A DNA stretch of 64,000 nt from Planctomycetota bacterium (GCA_002683825.1 NYUD01000071.1:85924-149923), one strand, 5' to 3'. Counted from the first letter of the stretch, positions 9,521-18,610 are shown. Numbers and translations: made by a program. Notes: a model not told the origin generated them from the letters alone.

Positions 9521-11214
9521 GCGAAACCGAGACCGCAGGAACCAACTCCAAGCGTTCTCCCGCGCCCGCCGGCGGGATGGATCCGCGGCTCCTGTGGGAG
9601 CAGGCCCTGGCACAGGCGAAGCTGCGCGAGGCGAACTTCTCCACCCTCTCGGGCGTTCCGCTGGAGCCGCTCTATGGCCCCGACGATGTTCAGCTGGATT
9701 ACCAGCGCGACCTCGGCTATCCCGGCGAGTACCCATTCACGCGCGGTGTGCATCCCTCGATGTATCGCGGTCGCCTGTGGACCATGCGACAGTTCGCGGG
9801 CTTCGGTTCTTCGAAGCAGACGAACGAGCGCTTCAAATTTCTTCTGGAGCACGGGCAGACAGGCCTTTCGACCGCCTTCGATTTCCCCACCTTGATGGGG
9901 TACGACTCCGACCACGAGCGCAGTCTCGGGGAGGTCGGACAGGTCGGCGTCGCCATTTCGTCCTTGATGGACATGGAGACGTTGTTGGAAGGCATCCCGA
10001 TGGACCGGGTGTCGACATCGATGACCATCAACGGGCCGGCGCCGATTCTCTTGGCGTTCTACATCGCGGCGGGCGAAAACCAGGGTGTCGATCCCAAGCT
10101 CCTGCGCGGAACCGTTCAGAACGACATCCTCAAGGAATACCAGGCCCAAAACGCGTGGTTGGTCAAGTGCGAGCCTGCGCTGCGCATGATCACCGACGTG
10201 ATGGAGTATTGTGCGCAGCACGTGCCCAAGTGGAATAGCATTTCCATTTCGGGCTATCACATTCGCGAGGCCGGATCGACCGCAGCGCAGGAGCTGGCCT
10301 TCACGTTGGCCAACGGGATGGAGTACGTCCGGCGCGGTATCGCCGTCGGGATGGATGTCGACGCCTTCGCACCGCGGTTGTCGTTCTTCTTCGATGCTCA
10401 CCTCGACTTCTTTGAGGAGGTCGCGAAGTTCCGTGCCGCCCGTCGCATCTGGGCGCGCAAGCTGCGTAACGAGTTCGGTGCCAAGGATCCGCGCTCTTGG
10501 ATGCTGCGCTTCCACACACAGACGGCAGGCGTATCGCTGACAGCACAGCAGCCCGAAAACAACATCGTGCGTACGGCGCTCGAAGCGTTTTCGGCCGTCC
10601 TCGGCGGCACCCAGTCGTTGCACACCAATTCGATGGACGAGACGCTGGCGCTGCCGACGGAGAAGGCCGCCAAGATCGCGTTGCGCACGCAGCAGATCAT
10701 CGCCGAGGAAACCGAAGCGGCCCACGTGATCGATCCGCTGGCGGGCTCCTACTTTGTCGAGTCGCAGACCAACCGGCTGGAGGAGGAGGCCGAGGCCTAC
10801 TTCCTGGAAATCGAAAAACGAGGCGGTGTGGTGTCGTGCATCGAACAGGGCTACATCCAGCGCGAGATCCACCACTCGGCGCTCGAATATCAACTGGCGG
10901 TGGAGCGCAAGCAGAAGAAAGTCGTTGGCGTCAACATCCATGTTGAGGAACTCGACGCCGCCCCCGAGATCGAACTCCTGCGGATCGATTCCGAGGTTGA
11001 GCGTGGCCAGCACGAACGCCTGGCCGAGCTGCGCAAGAAACGCGATTCGTCGAAGGCCCAGGCGGAACTCGATGCCGTCCGCGACGCTTGTCGCGACGGC
11101 GGCAATCTCTTGGAGCGTTTCGTTGCGGCAGCCCACGCAAACTGTACGCTCGGCGAGATCGCTGAAGTGTTGCGTCAGGAATTTGGCGAGTATGAAGAGC
11201 CGCGGATTATCTAA
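9517..11214 (+). CDS. icmA: B12-dependent acyl-CoA mutase large subunit, isobutyryl-CoA mutase type
   Basis: Radical enzyme carrying out carbon-skeleton rearrangement in the acyl-CoA TIM barrel. At 565 residues it matches the separate IcmA subunit, not full-length methylmalonyl-CoA mutase (~700 with fused B12 domain). Specificity positions: Phe93 (WTMRQFAGF) replaces the Tyr of methylmalonyl-CoA mutase and Gln211 (KEYQAQN) replaces its carboxylate-binding Arg. The 118-residue spacing equals Tyr89/Arg207 and IcmA Phe80/Gln198. His248 (SGYHIREAG) is the conserved catalytic His. This Phe/Gln pair is the published signature of isobutyryl/n-butyryl-CoA mutases. The B12-binding subunit follows 11 bp downstream. 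Annotation as methylmalonyl-CoA mutase would probably be wrong. Confidence 0.85.
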   Translation: MSETETAGTNSKRSPAPAGGMDPRLLWEQALAQAKLREANFSTLSGVPLEPLYGPDDVQLDYQRDLGYPGEYPFTRGVHPSMYRGRLWTMRQFAGFGSSKQTNERFKFLLEHGQTGLSTAFDFPTLMGYDSDHERSLGEVGQVGVAISSLMDMETLLEGIPMDRVSTSMTINGPAPILLAFYIAAGENQGVDPKLLRGTVQNDILKEYQAQNAWLVKCEPALRMITDVMEYCAQHVPKWNSISISGYHIREAGSTAAQELAFTLANGMEYVRRGIAVGMDVDAFAPRLSFFFDAHLDFFEEVAKFRAARRIWARKLRNEFGAKDPRSWMLRFHTQTAGVSLTAQQPENNIVRTALEAFSAVLGGTQSLHTNSMDETLALPTEKAAKIALRTQQIIAEETEAAHVIDPLAGSYFVESQTNRLEEEAEAYFLEIEKRGGVVSCIEQGYIQREIHHSALEYQLAVERKQKKVVGVNIHVEELDAAPEIELLRIDSEVERGQHERLAELRKKRDSSKAQAELDAVRDACRDGGNLLERFVAAAHANCTLGEIAEVLRQEFGEYEEPRII

Positions 11215-11225
11215 GGACGACGAGC

Positions 11226-11648
11226 ATGGGACGAAGGATTCGTGTTCTGGTTGGCAAGCCCGGCCTCGATGGGCACGATCGTGGTGCGAAGACCATTGCG
11301 GCCGTTTTACGCGACCACGGTATGGAGGTGATCTACACGGGCCTGCACCAAACGCCCGAGATGATCGCCGAGACGGCCCTGCAGGAAGACGTTGACGTCG
11401 TCGGGCTCTCGATCCTGTCCGGTGCACACATGACGCTTTTTCCCCGCGTGCGTGCGGAGCTCGAAAAACGCGGTCTGGGCCACGTCCTCCTGACGGGCGG
11501 GGGCATCATTTCGAAAGAGGACATGCAGGCCCTTGAAGAGCACGGCTACGTGCAGCTCTTCGGCCCCGGGACGGCGACCGACGACATCGCCGATTGGATC
11601 AGGGAAGAGATGGTTAAACGCTGGAAGAACGAGGAGATCCCATTATGA
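11226..11648 (+). CDS. icmB: Acyl-CoA mutase small subunit, cobalamin-binding
   Basis: A 140-residue flavodoxin-like B12 domain that carries adenosylcobalamin for the large subunit. The DxHxxG motif is D15-G-H17-D-R-G20, His17 being the lower axial ligand. SxL (S62-I-L64) and GGG (91-93) complete the nucleotide-tail pocket. Length matches IcmB (~136). It lies 11 bp after the large subunit and its stop overlaps the HTH gene start (ATGA). All binding residues are present, so the pair should be active. Confidence 0.93.
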   Translation: MGRRIRVLVGKPGLDGHDRGAKTIAAVLRDHGMEVIYTGLHQTPEMIAETALQEDVDVVGLSILSGAHMTLFPRVRAELEKRGLGHVLLTGGGIISKEDMQALEEHGYVQLFGPGTATDDIADWIREEMVKRWKNEEIPL

Positions 11649-12031
11649 CCAGAGAGCCTTCAAGCTCCGCTCCCCCCGCTAGCGATCGTTCCACCGCCAT
11701 ACCGCGGGACGCGATCGACCCCCGGCGGGAAATCTTCAATCTGGAGGAGGCCGCCCGTTTTCTGGGGGTCAGCGTGAAGACCTTCAACAAGGTGCTTCAC
11801 TCCGAGAGCCTTCCGGCCCGGAAGATTGGCCGTGAGTGGAAATTTTCACGCCAGGCCCTGGTCGCCTGGGTGGGAGAGGGTCGCAGTGACCGCTACTACC
11901 GCGAATCGGCGTTCACCCAAAACGGTGATTTACGTCCCCACCGTTCGGCTTCATCAGCCCCGCAGGACACGGGCTCTGAGACTTCTTCAACCCCGCGTCG
12001 CACGACGGGCTGGCGTCTGGAGCTGGATTGA
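11645..12031 (+). CDS. Excisionase-type helix-turn-helix DNA-binding protein
   Basis: A 128-residue cytosolic protein. Residues about 28-75 form a MerR/excisionase-type (HTH_17) winged helix: [16 protein letters not shown] as helix-turn-helix, then [21 protein letters not shown] as wing and anchoring helix. The N- and C-terminal tails are polar, Ser/Thr-rich and probably disordered. Its start overlaps the icmB stop, making it an in-operon regulator candidate for the acyl-CoA mutase genes. No recombinase or attachment site is nearby, so a phage excisionase role is unlikely. Its target site is not evident. Confidence 0.85.
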   Translation: MTREPSSSAPPASDRSTAIPRDAIDPRREIFNLEEAARFLGVSVKTFNKVLHSESLPARKIGREWKFSRQALVAWVGEGRSDRYYRESAFTQNGDLRPHRSASSAPQDTGSETSSTPRRTTGWRLELD

Positions 12032-12064
12032 TCCCGCACCTGCATTCTCGACAATCCTCCGGCC

Positions 12065-13252
12065 ATGACGGTTAGCAGTCCGACCAAGTACACGTTACCC
12101 GGGATCCGCCACTCCTTCGATCTCACCGAAGAAGAGCGCATGATCCAGGAGATGATGCGCGAGTTCGCGCACTCGGAAGTGGCGCCGATCGCGGCGGAGA
12201 TCGACGAAAACCACCGCTTCCCCACGGAAACGTGGGCGAAAATCGTCGAACTGGGCGTTCCCGGGATTCCCTTCTCCGAGGGCCTGGGAGGATCCAACGG
12301 CGGCACCCTGGCGTATGTCCTGGCCGTTGAGGAGCTCAGTCGCGTTTGCGGATCGACCGGACTGACCCTGGCCGCACACGTCAGTCTGGGGACGTATCCG
12401 ATCTACGCCTGGGGCGGCGAGAAGCTGAGCAGCACCTATGTTCCCAAGCTGATCGCCGGTGATTACATGGGCGCCTATGGCCTGACCGAGCCGAACGCGG
12501 GTTCCGATGCGGGCGGGACGCTGACGACCGCCGTTCTTCAGGGCGGCGAGTACATCCTCAATGGGCGCAAGTGCTTCTGTACGAACGCCAACCATGCGGG
12601 AACCTTCATCGTCACGGCCGTGACCGACCGTTCGGCAGCGGCGAAGGGCATCAGTGCCTTCGTCGTCCCGCGCGACATCCCCGGGTTCTCTCTCGAAAAG
12701 GGTGAGCAGAAGCTCGGCATGCGCGGCTCGGATTGGGCGAGCCTCGTTTTCGAGGACGCGCGTATTCCGCGGGACCACCTGTTGGGCCCCGAGGGCCAGG
12801 GGTTCGCGACCTTCATGAAGACGCTCGAGGGCGGTCGCGTTTCGATCGGCGCGCTGGGTTTGGGCATCGCCCAGGGTGCGTACGATTGTGCCCTGCAATA
12901 TGCGAAGGAGCGTGAAGCCTTCGGCAAGCGTTTGGCGGATCAACAGGCCGTGGGTTTCAAGCTGGCCAACATGGCGGTAGAGATCGAAGCGGCGCGGCAC
13001 CTGGTCTACCACGCCGCGCGCCTGAAGGATGCGGGTGAAAACTACGGTACTCAGGCCTCGATGGCCAAGCTGTACTCCTCCGAGGTCGCCATGCGCGTGA
13101 CCTACGACGCGATCCAGATCTACGGCGGCTATGGTTACAGTCGTGAGTATCCCGTCGAGCGCATGTGGCGTGACGCGAAACTGTGCACGATCGGAGAAGG
13201 CACCAGCGAGGTACAGCGAATCATTATCTCGCGCTCGCTCCTGTGCAAGTGA
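12065..13252 (+). CDS. Acyl-CoA dehydrogenase (second copy in operon)
   Basis: A 395-residue FAD-dependent acyl-CoA dehydrogenase, clearly distinct from the one at 7387-8532. Motifs: GLTEPNAGSDAGGT (FAD contact), RGSDWASLVFEDARIPRDH, and C-terminal TIGEGTSEVQRIII with the catalytic-base Glu in the GEGTSE context. The N-terminal segment (TEEERMIQEMMREFAHSEVAPIAAEID) is the usual first helix. It starts 33 bp after the HTH gene and its last codon overlaps the next gene. Two dehydrogenases either side of the mutase would suit one acting on the straight-chain and one on the branched C4 acyl-CoA; that assignment is inference. Confidence 0.9.
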   Translation: MTVSSPTKYTLPGIRHSFDLTEEERMIQEMMREFAHSEVAPIAAEIDENHRFPTETWAKIVELGVPGIPFSEGLGGSNGGTLAYVLAVEELSRVCGSTGLTLAAHVSLGTYPIYAWGGEKLSSTYVPKLIAGDYMGAYGLTEPNAGSDAGGTLTTAVLQGGEYILNGRKCFCTNANHAGTFIVTAVTDRSAAAKGISAFVVPRDIPGFSLEKGEQKLGMRGSDWASLVFEDARIPRDHLLGPEGQGFATFMKTLEGGRVSIGALGLGIAQGAYDCALQYAKEREAFGKRLADQQAVGFKLANMAVEIEAARHLVYHAARLKDAGENYGTQASMAKLYSSEVAMRVTYDAIQIYGGYGYSREYPVERMWRDAKLCTIGEGTSEVQRIIISRSLLCK

Positions 13253-14154
13253 GCGCGCACGCCTCCGAGGTTCAGGGAACATCCGGCTGGGAGCGCCGGA
13301 GCGTTCAGGCAGGCGACTGGCGCATCACGGCGCTCTCCGATGGCTACATGCGTCTTGACGGCGGTTCGATGTGGGGCGTCGTTCCCAAGGCCATGTGGGA
13401 GCACATGACCCCGGCGGCGGACGACAACACGATCCGTCTGGCGCTACGGCCGTTCCTCGCTGAACGCGGGGATGTCAAGCTCGTCATCGAGGTCGGGTTG
13501 GGCGATCGCTGGGAGGACAAATGGCGCTCGATCTACCACATCGAACGCGAAGCGACGCTCGAGTCGACCCTGAGAGCTTGTGGCGTCGTCCCTGACGAGG
13601 TGACCCACGTCGTCGCGTCCCACTGTCACTTCGATCATATCGGCGCGATGGTGGTCGAGCGCGACGGCGAGCTGTGCCCGCTGTTTCCCAAGGCCGAGCA
13701 CTTTGCTCCGGCGATCGAGATCCAGGTCGCCAAACACCCCGATCACGTGCGTCGCGCTTCTTACCGCTCAGACGATGTGGTGCCGATCGAAGCGGCTGGT
13801 TTGCTGCACGGCTTTGAGGGCGTGGCCGAAATCCTTCCCGGGATCAAGGTGTACGAGGCCGCTGGACACTCCGACGGTGTCAGCGTGATCACGATCAACG
13901 AGGGGGCGGACGGCGAAACGGCGATTTTCTGGGCCGACGTCGTACCCACGTCGCACCACATTCAGCCACCCTACATCATGGCTTATGACATGGATGTCGC
14001 GCGCTCTTTCGAGAGTCGCTCGCTGTGGCTCGAGAAGGCGGCCGACGCGTCGTGGTTGGGGCTCTTCTACCACGATGAAAAACACCCCTTCGGGCGCATA
14101 TCGCGCAGCGGCAAGCGTTACCTCTTCGAGCCGGTCGAAGGGCAAAGCGGATGA
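13249..14154 (+). CDS. MBL-fold metallo-hydrolase
   Basis: A 301-residue metallo-beta-lactamase-fold hydrolase, cytosolic (no signal peptide). The dinuclear metal motif HCHFDH (residues 125-130, HxHxDH) is intact, and later ligands fit AAGHSDGVSV (His) and FWADVVPT (Asp). The GTG at 13249 overlaps the preceding stop (GTGA) and gives an N-terminus just before the domain's first strand; the longer ATG start would sit inside the acyl-CoA dehydrogenase. Operon position suggests a thioester or lactone substrate of C4 metabolism, but MBL sequence does not fix this. Its 3' end overlaps the BtuF-like gene by 4 bp. Confidence 0.85.
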   Translation: MSAHASEVQGTSGWERRSVQAGDWRITALSDGYMRLDGGSMWGVVPKAMWEHMTPAADDNTIRLALRPFLAERGDVKLVIEVGLGDRWEDKWRSIYHIEREATLESTLRACGVVPDEVTHVVASHCHFDHIGAMVVERDGELCPLFPKAEHFAPAIEIQVAKHPDHVRRASYRSDDVVPIEAAGLLHGFEGVAEILPGIKVYEAAGHSDGVSVITINEGADGETAIFWADVVPTSHHIQPPYIMAYDMDVARSFESRSLWLEKAADASWLGLFYHDEKHPFGRISRSGKRYLFEPVEGQSG

Positions 14155-14906
14155 AGGTCGTCTCGCTGTGTCCCAGCTTGACCGAACTCGTGTTCGATTT
14201 AGGGCGCGGCGACGATCTCGTCGGCATCACCAAGTTCTGCGTGCATCCCAGGGATCGCGTCGGAGCACTCGAGAAGGTGGGGGGCACGAAAAACCCCGAC
14301 GTCGAGCGAATTCAGGCCCTGCAGCCCGACCTGGTGCTTATGAATCGAGAGGAAAACCGCATCGAAGACGCCGAGGCGCTGACGGAAATGGGCCTCACGT
14401 GTCACACCAGCATGCCCAGAACGCCGGAAGAAACGGCTGCGATGGTGCGATCGATCGGTGCGTCCCTCGAGCGTCTTGCGGAAGGGGAAGCGATCGCCCG
14501 CGATATCGAACAGCGCGCCGAGCGCGTGCGTGCGGAGGCTGTCGGAAAAGTGCAGGTGTCCTATGCCTACCTCATCTGGCGCAAACCCTTGATGAGCGTC
14601 AATCGCGACACCTTTTCGGATGCGCTGCTGGCCCTTGCGGGCGGTCGCAATGTCTTTGGAGCGCATGCGGATCGCTACCCCGAAATCACCATCGCCGACC
14701 TCACAGGCGCCGACCCCGCGCTGGTGTTGCTCTGTACCGAACCCTTCCCGTTCCAGGAAGAACACATCGCGGAACTCGTCGCGGCTACGGGTTGGCCGTC
14801 GATACGATTCCGCATTGCGGACGGTGAGTACCTGTCGTGGCACGGTTCGCGCACCCCGGACGGCATCGACTACGCTGCCGACTTGATCGCTTCGTCGCGG
14901 ACCTGA
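14151..14906 (+). CDS. BtuF-like cobalamin-binding protein lacking a signal peptide
   Basis: A 251-residue helical-backbone metal-receptor protein (periplasmic-binding fold, BtuF/FhuD-type). The N-terminus KVVSLCPSLTELVFDLG is the first strand and helix of the mature BtuF fold, immediately at the ATG, so there is no room for a signal peptide or lipobox. VGGTKNPDVERIQALQPDLVL and LLALAGGRNVFG are family stretches. BtuF normally delivers B12 to BtuCD in the periplasm; here it seems cytoplasmic and is the last gene of the B12-mutase operon, with ATGA overlap to the MBL gene. A cobalamin-holding or trafficking role is inference. Confidence 0.82.
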   Translation: MKVVSLCPSLTELVFDLGRGDDLVGITKFCVHPRDRVGALEKVGGTKNPDVERIQALQPDLVLMNREENRIEDAEALTEMGLTCHTSMPRTPEETAAMVRSIGASLERLAEGEAIARDIEQRAERVRAEAVGKVQVSYAYLIWRKPLMSVNRDTFSDALLALAGGRNVFGAHADRYPEITIADLTGADPALVLLCTEPFPFQEEHIAELVAATGWPSIRFRIADGEYLSWHGSRTPDGIDYAADLIASSRT

Positions 14907-14946
14907 TCGCTTTCAAGCTCGGCTGCTCAAGCGATTCCGAGGACAC

Positions 14947-14975
14947 TCGACGGAGGCATAGCGGGATTCTATTCT
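14947..14975 (+). promoter_or_regulatory. Sigma70-type promoter before the secreted-protein gene
   Basis: TCGACG (14947-14952, 4 of 6 to TTGACA) and TATTCT (14970-14975) are 17 bp apart, about 45 bp before the start at 15022. It marks the end of the preceding operon and a new transcription unit. Confidence 0.4.
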
Positions 14976-15021
14976 GCACCCGTGCACGCCACATGTTTTG
15001 TGACACCTGAGGGGGACCGCC

Positions 15022-16083
15022 ATGTTGCAACGCTTCTTTCAGACACTCTTCTTGCTGTTCGTCGTCGGCACACTCATCGGTGCGCAGCGCATCAACTTTG
15101 AAGCGCTTCCCGGCGGGGGGGGGCGGCCGGCCGATGGCATGCCCATCGACAATCACTGGCGGTCGGCACCGTACTTCGTGGCGTTCGCCCTCGAAGGTAC
15201 GGGTCCGTCAGCACCCCAGATCGCGTGGGCCGGTGGAGTGCTGACCGCCTTCGACGGTGTGGCCGGAGGACTCTGCGACGTCACCAGCGTGGACATGCCG
15301 GTTACCGGCCAGGGTGCGGACTGCACCTTCCTGACCGATGACGGCGTCGCCGGTCCCCCCGGACGTCCCTACACCTACCGCGTCACCTACAGCCAGCCCG
15401 TCATGGAAGCCAGCGGCATCCTGCTCGATGTCGATGGCGTGGAGAGCTATCACATCGAGGCGCTGGACGAAATGGGGTTGGCCATCCCCGGTGTCTTCAT
15501 GGACGTCGACGCCATGTCGCCCGGATCGGGGAACGGACAGGCTACGCCGTGGGGCCTCGTGACCGGCGATCCCTCGCGTCCGATCCATGTGGTGCGCATC
15601 GAATACACCGGGCCCATGACCGGGCCGGACATGGGCGACGGCATCTCCTTCGACAACTACGCCCCTTCCACCAGTTGTCCCGCCAGGGTCAAGCACAACG
15701 GCGGTGGCCTGTCCGGCGCAAACAATCGCCTTGCGCGCATATCGGTCGGATGTCCGGAGGTCGGCAATCCCGGTGCGATCAACATCTTCAACGCACCCGG
15801 CGGTGCGGCCTTCTGCCTGATCATTGCCAATGCGACCTCCATCCGCCCCTTCGGCTCCTGCGGGTCGGCCGACACCGTCATCGCAATCCCAGGGAACTAC
15901 ATGACGGAAGCCGTTTTGAACGGCCCTTTCGGGCTTGCGGGTGCCGGTTCCATTTCGATGCCCTACGGCCCGATGGACCCGTCCTTTGGCCAGCAGTCCT
16001 TCTCCATCCAGGCGGCCTTCGTCGACCCGGGAGTAAGCTGTGGCTTCTCCCTGTCCGAGATAGTGAAGGTCAAGATCCCCTAG
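15022..16083 (+). CDS. Exported protein of unknown function
   Basis: A 353-residue protein with a clear signal peptide (MLQRFFQTLFLLFVVGTLIGA, cleavage before QRINFEAL) and a GGGGGA ribosome site 7 nt upstream of the ATG. The mature region is Gly/Asp/Pro-rich and beta-strand-like. Roughly residues 30-215 form one domain (paired Cys near LCDVTSV and DCTFLTD), and the C-terminal ~130 residues a second (TSCPARVKHNGGG, AFCLIIANATS, CGFSLSEIVKVKIP) resembling terminal modules of secreted planctomycete proteins. No named family or catalytic motif was recognised. The cysteines suggest disulfides in an extracytoplasmic location. Confidence 0.75.
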   Translation: MLQRFFQTLFLLFVVGTLIGAQRINFEALPGGGGRPADGMPIDNHWRSAPYFVAFALEGTGPSAPQIAWAGGVLTAFDGVAGGLCDVTSVDMPVTGQGADCTFLTDDGVAGPPGRPYTYRVTYSQPVMEASGILLDVDGVESYHIEALDEMGLAIPGVFMDVDAMSPGSGNGQATPWGLVTGDPSRPIHVVRIEYTGPMTGPDMGDGISFDNYAPSTSCPARVKHNGGGLSGANNRLARISVGCPEVGNPGAINIFNAPGGAAFCLIIANATSIRPFGSCGSADTVIAIPGNYMTEAVLNGPFGLAGAGSISMPYGPMDPSFGQQSFSIQAAFVDPGVSCGFSLSEIVKVKIP

Positions 16084-16216
16084 GGTGGCTCGAGTCGATG
16101 CCTATCATTGCCGGGTGCTGCGCGGGATCGGGAACAGGTTGGACAACCCGAAGAAGACGGCAGGGAAGGTCCAGACACTCCGCGAGAAAGCATGATACCG
16201 GGTGGGCTTCTTTTCT

Positions 16217-17539
16217 ATGGTACGGGGGATGAAGCTCGGCCTGTTTCTCCCCCTGCTCTTCGTTGCGCCCCTCCCCACGTCTGCCCAGGAAGAGCTTGCA
16301 CGCAAGCTCTCGCTGCCCGAACTCTCCCAGATGGATCTGCCACGCTGGCGCGCCTTCATCCGGCCGACGGAGAAGGAACGCGGCTACGCGGGGGTTCGTT
16401 GGTTGCCCGATTTTGCCAGCGGGATACGCCGCTCCGAGGCGGAGCAAAAGCCGCTGCTCTTCTGGGCCATGAACGGCCATCCTCTGGGATGCACATGAGG
16501 CAACGGACTGGCGGATCGTCGATCCGTCTTCATGGACCCGCGGGTCATTGCCAAGGCCGAGAGCTTCGTCTGTGCCGCCGATGAGGTCTGGCGCCTGCAG
16601 CGGGGATCCGAGGCGGACTGTGTTTTCTTTCAAAAGGCCGTCAACCAGGGCGAGCGCATCACCGATCGCGGGACGCGACAGGGCACCTGGATCATGACGC
16701 CGGGAGGGGGCGTCCTCGCCCGGGTCAATTCGCGCAACATCGACGACGTCCTGGCGACCCTCGAGCGCGGGCTTCAGGCCTGGAGGGAACTGCCGGCCGA
16801 CCAGAAACGCGTCCCCGAGGGCGTCAAACTGGAACCGCAGCACCGCTGGGAGCACAGCTATCCCCAGGGCGGGTTGGTTCTCGAACGCATCGTGCGGGAA
16901 CTGGATGAACACGCTCTGTCGGGGCGGCCCTCGGCCCGTTGGAACCGCGACATGTGTTGGTTCTCGAAGGAAGAGGTCCAGGCCATGTTGCCCTCCCCCT
17001 TGCGACCAGGAAGTTCCTTCGATCTCTCGGAGCTCGCGCGGCGCCTGGCTCGCTTTCACCTCGTCGACAACGCGCGGGGCCAAACCCTGCCCTTTGCAGA
17101 GTCCGAGCTCCAGAGGGTCAGGCTGCGGGCGGAAGCGATCGCCAAGGTGGGGGACACGATCGTTCTTGCCCTGGAAGGAGAGACCCTGGCCAGGGCGAAG
17201 GGGCCCTGGCTTCTGGGGCAGAATCTCTGGAAGCCCGAGGCTGAGCTTGCCCACGGCATCGAAACGAAGCTGATCGGTCGCGCCAACGTCGATGGGAAGA
17301 GCGGTGCCTTCACGGATTTCGAGTTGCTCGGTGTCGCCCGTCGCTGGGGGCGAACCCAGAACAACGGTCGCGGCAAGAATGACGAGCCCGGCCGCCTGGC
17401 CTTCCACCTGCTGATCGACCGCAGCGGTACGCGCCTGGCCCCGACCTTCATCGATTTGTACGACCGCCCCTGGGTGCGCCTTCCGGAAATTCCTGGCTGG
17501 ATGGAATCGCCCGCGGAGATCGGCCTGGGGGACGACTGA
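16217..17539 (+). CDS. Candidate exported thioredoxin-like selenoprotein (in-frame TGA read as Sec)
   Basis: Two open stretches, 16217-16495 and 16499-17539, lie in the same frame and are separated only by TGA at 16496-16498. Read through, they give ~440 residues: signal peptide (LGLFLPLLFVAPLPTSA), linker, then a thioredoxin-like domain with strand KPLLFWAMNG, motif GCTU (Sec94, Cys92), helix, FVCAADEVW, and TWIMTPGGGVLARV as the Trx-like terminal strands. About 250 further residues belong to no recognised family. The TGA replaces the redox-active residue exactly where a thioredoxin-like fold has its Cys, and a SECIS-like hairpin follows it (16510-16528). The downstream half alone would lack a ribosome site and signal peptide. 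Alternatives: nonsense mutation, or stop with re-initiation at 16532. Start choice among 16202/16217/16229 is uncertain. Confidence 0.65.
16510..16528 (+). promoter_or_regulatory. SECIS-like hairpin downstream of the in-frame TGA
   Basis: GGCGGATC (16510-16517) pairs with GATCCGTC (16521-16528) over 8 bp with one G-U, closing a GTC loop. The stem begins 11 nt after the TGA and the loop begins 20 nt after it. This fits bacterial SECIS elements read by SelB: short stem, apical loop beginning with G followed by U, loop 16-37 nt from UGA. Confidence 0.5.
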
Positions 17540-17552
17540 GCACTGACAACTC

Positions 17553-18470
17553 ATGTGGGCCCTGAGCAACCTCCTCGAAGATCGCGGCTTCCTCATTCTC
17601 GACGGGGGCCTCGCCAGCGAACTCGAACGACGCGGCCACGATCTCGCCCATGCCCTGTGGTCGGCACGCGTGCTTCTGGAAGACCCCGACGCCATTCTCG
17701 AGGTGCATCGAGACTACCTGGAGGCCGGAGCCGACTGCATCACAACCGCGGCCTATCAGGCGTCGTTGCCCGGATTGCGCGCGGCAGGGCTGAGCGACAG
17801 CGAAGCGCGCACCTGCTACATGGAAGCGTTGCGCCTGGCTCGACGCGTGCAAAGGGAATTCCCCGTTCCCTCCCGCTGGGTGGCGGCATCGATCGGGCCA
17901 TTCGGCGCCTATCTCGCGGACGGCTCGGAGTATCGCGGCAACTACGAGGTTAGCGAAAGCCAACTGGATGAGTTTCATCGCGAGCGCATCGAGCTTCTGT
18001 CCGAGGCGACCGCGCGCGGGGAAGGCCCGGACGTCTTGGCGATGGAGACACTGCCGTCGATCACCGAGGCCCGGGTTCTCCTGCGGATCTTGAAGGACTA
18101 CCCGGCGCTATGTGCATGGATGAGCTTCAGTTGCCGCGGCGTAACGACCTGTGAAGGCCAGCCGATCGAGGAGTGCGCCGCCTTGCTCGAAGAATCCGAC
18201 CAGGTTCTGGCGTTGGGTGTGAACTGTACGGCCCCACAGGACATTCCGGAGCTGCTCGCACGTTTGCTCGCGACCTCCAGCAAGCCGCTTGTGTGCTATC
18301 CCAACTCAGGTGAAGTCTACGATGCGAGCAAGCATGGCTGGGAAGGCACCAACGTCTTCGCCTGCGAGGACGAAGACCCACGCGAATGGCTGCGCCGCGG
18401 AGCCAAACTGATCGGCGGATGTTGCCGCACGACACCGCAGGACATTGCGCGGTTGGCTCGCCTGCGGTGA
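17553..18470 (+). CDS. Homocysteine S-methyltransferase family protein
   Basis: A 305-residue zinc-dependent methyltransferase of the MmuM/BHMT family, which transfers a methyl group from S-methylmethionine or a similar donor to homocysteine to give methionine. The N-terminal barrel strand is FLILDGGLASELERRG. Zinc ligands are Cys in GVNCTAP (near residue 229) and the Cys pair of GGCCRTTP near the C-terminus. ITTAAYQAS is the conserved substrate loop. It starts 13 bp after the putative selenoprotein gene on the same strand. The donor (S-methylmethionine versus betaine) is not decided by sequence; the length is like MmuM. Confidence 0.9.
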   Translation: MWALSNLLEDRGFLILDGGLASELERRGHDLAHALWSARVLLEDPDAILEVHRDYLEAGADCITTAAYQASLPGLRAAGLSDSEARTCYMEALRLARRVQREFPVPSRWVAASIGPFGAYLADGSEYRGNYEVSESQLDEFHRERIELLSEATARGEGPDVLAMETLPSITEARVLLRILKDYPALCAWMSFSCRGVTTCEGQPIEECAALLEESDQVLALGVNCTAPQDIPELLARLLATSSKPLVCYPNSGEVYDASKHGWEGTNVFACEDEDPREWLRRGAKLIGGCCRTTPQDIARLARLR

Positions 18471-18610
18471 CCTTCACCGGGTGCGGAGAAAGAGGGCTTC
18501 GACCATCCTGCATCGAAGACGGGCCCTCGAGACAGCTCGTGGGCGATCGCGAACGGGTCCTGACGATCCTCGAGAACAAGACCACGGGCACGCACCGCCT
18601 CGCCCCTGCC

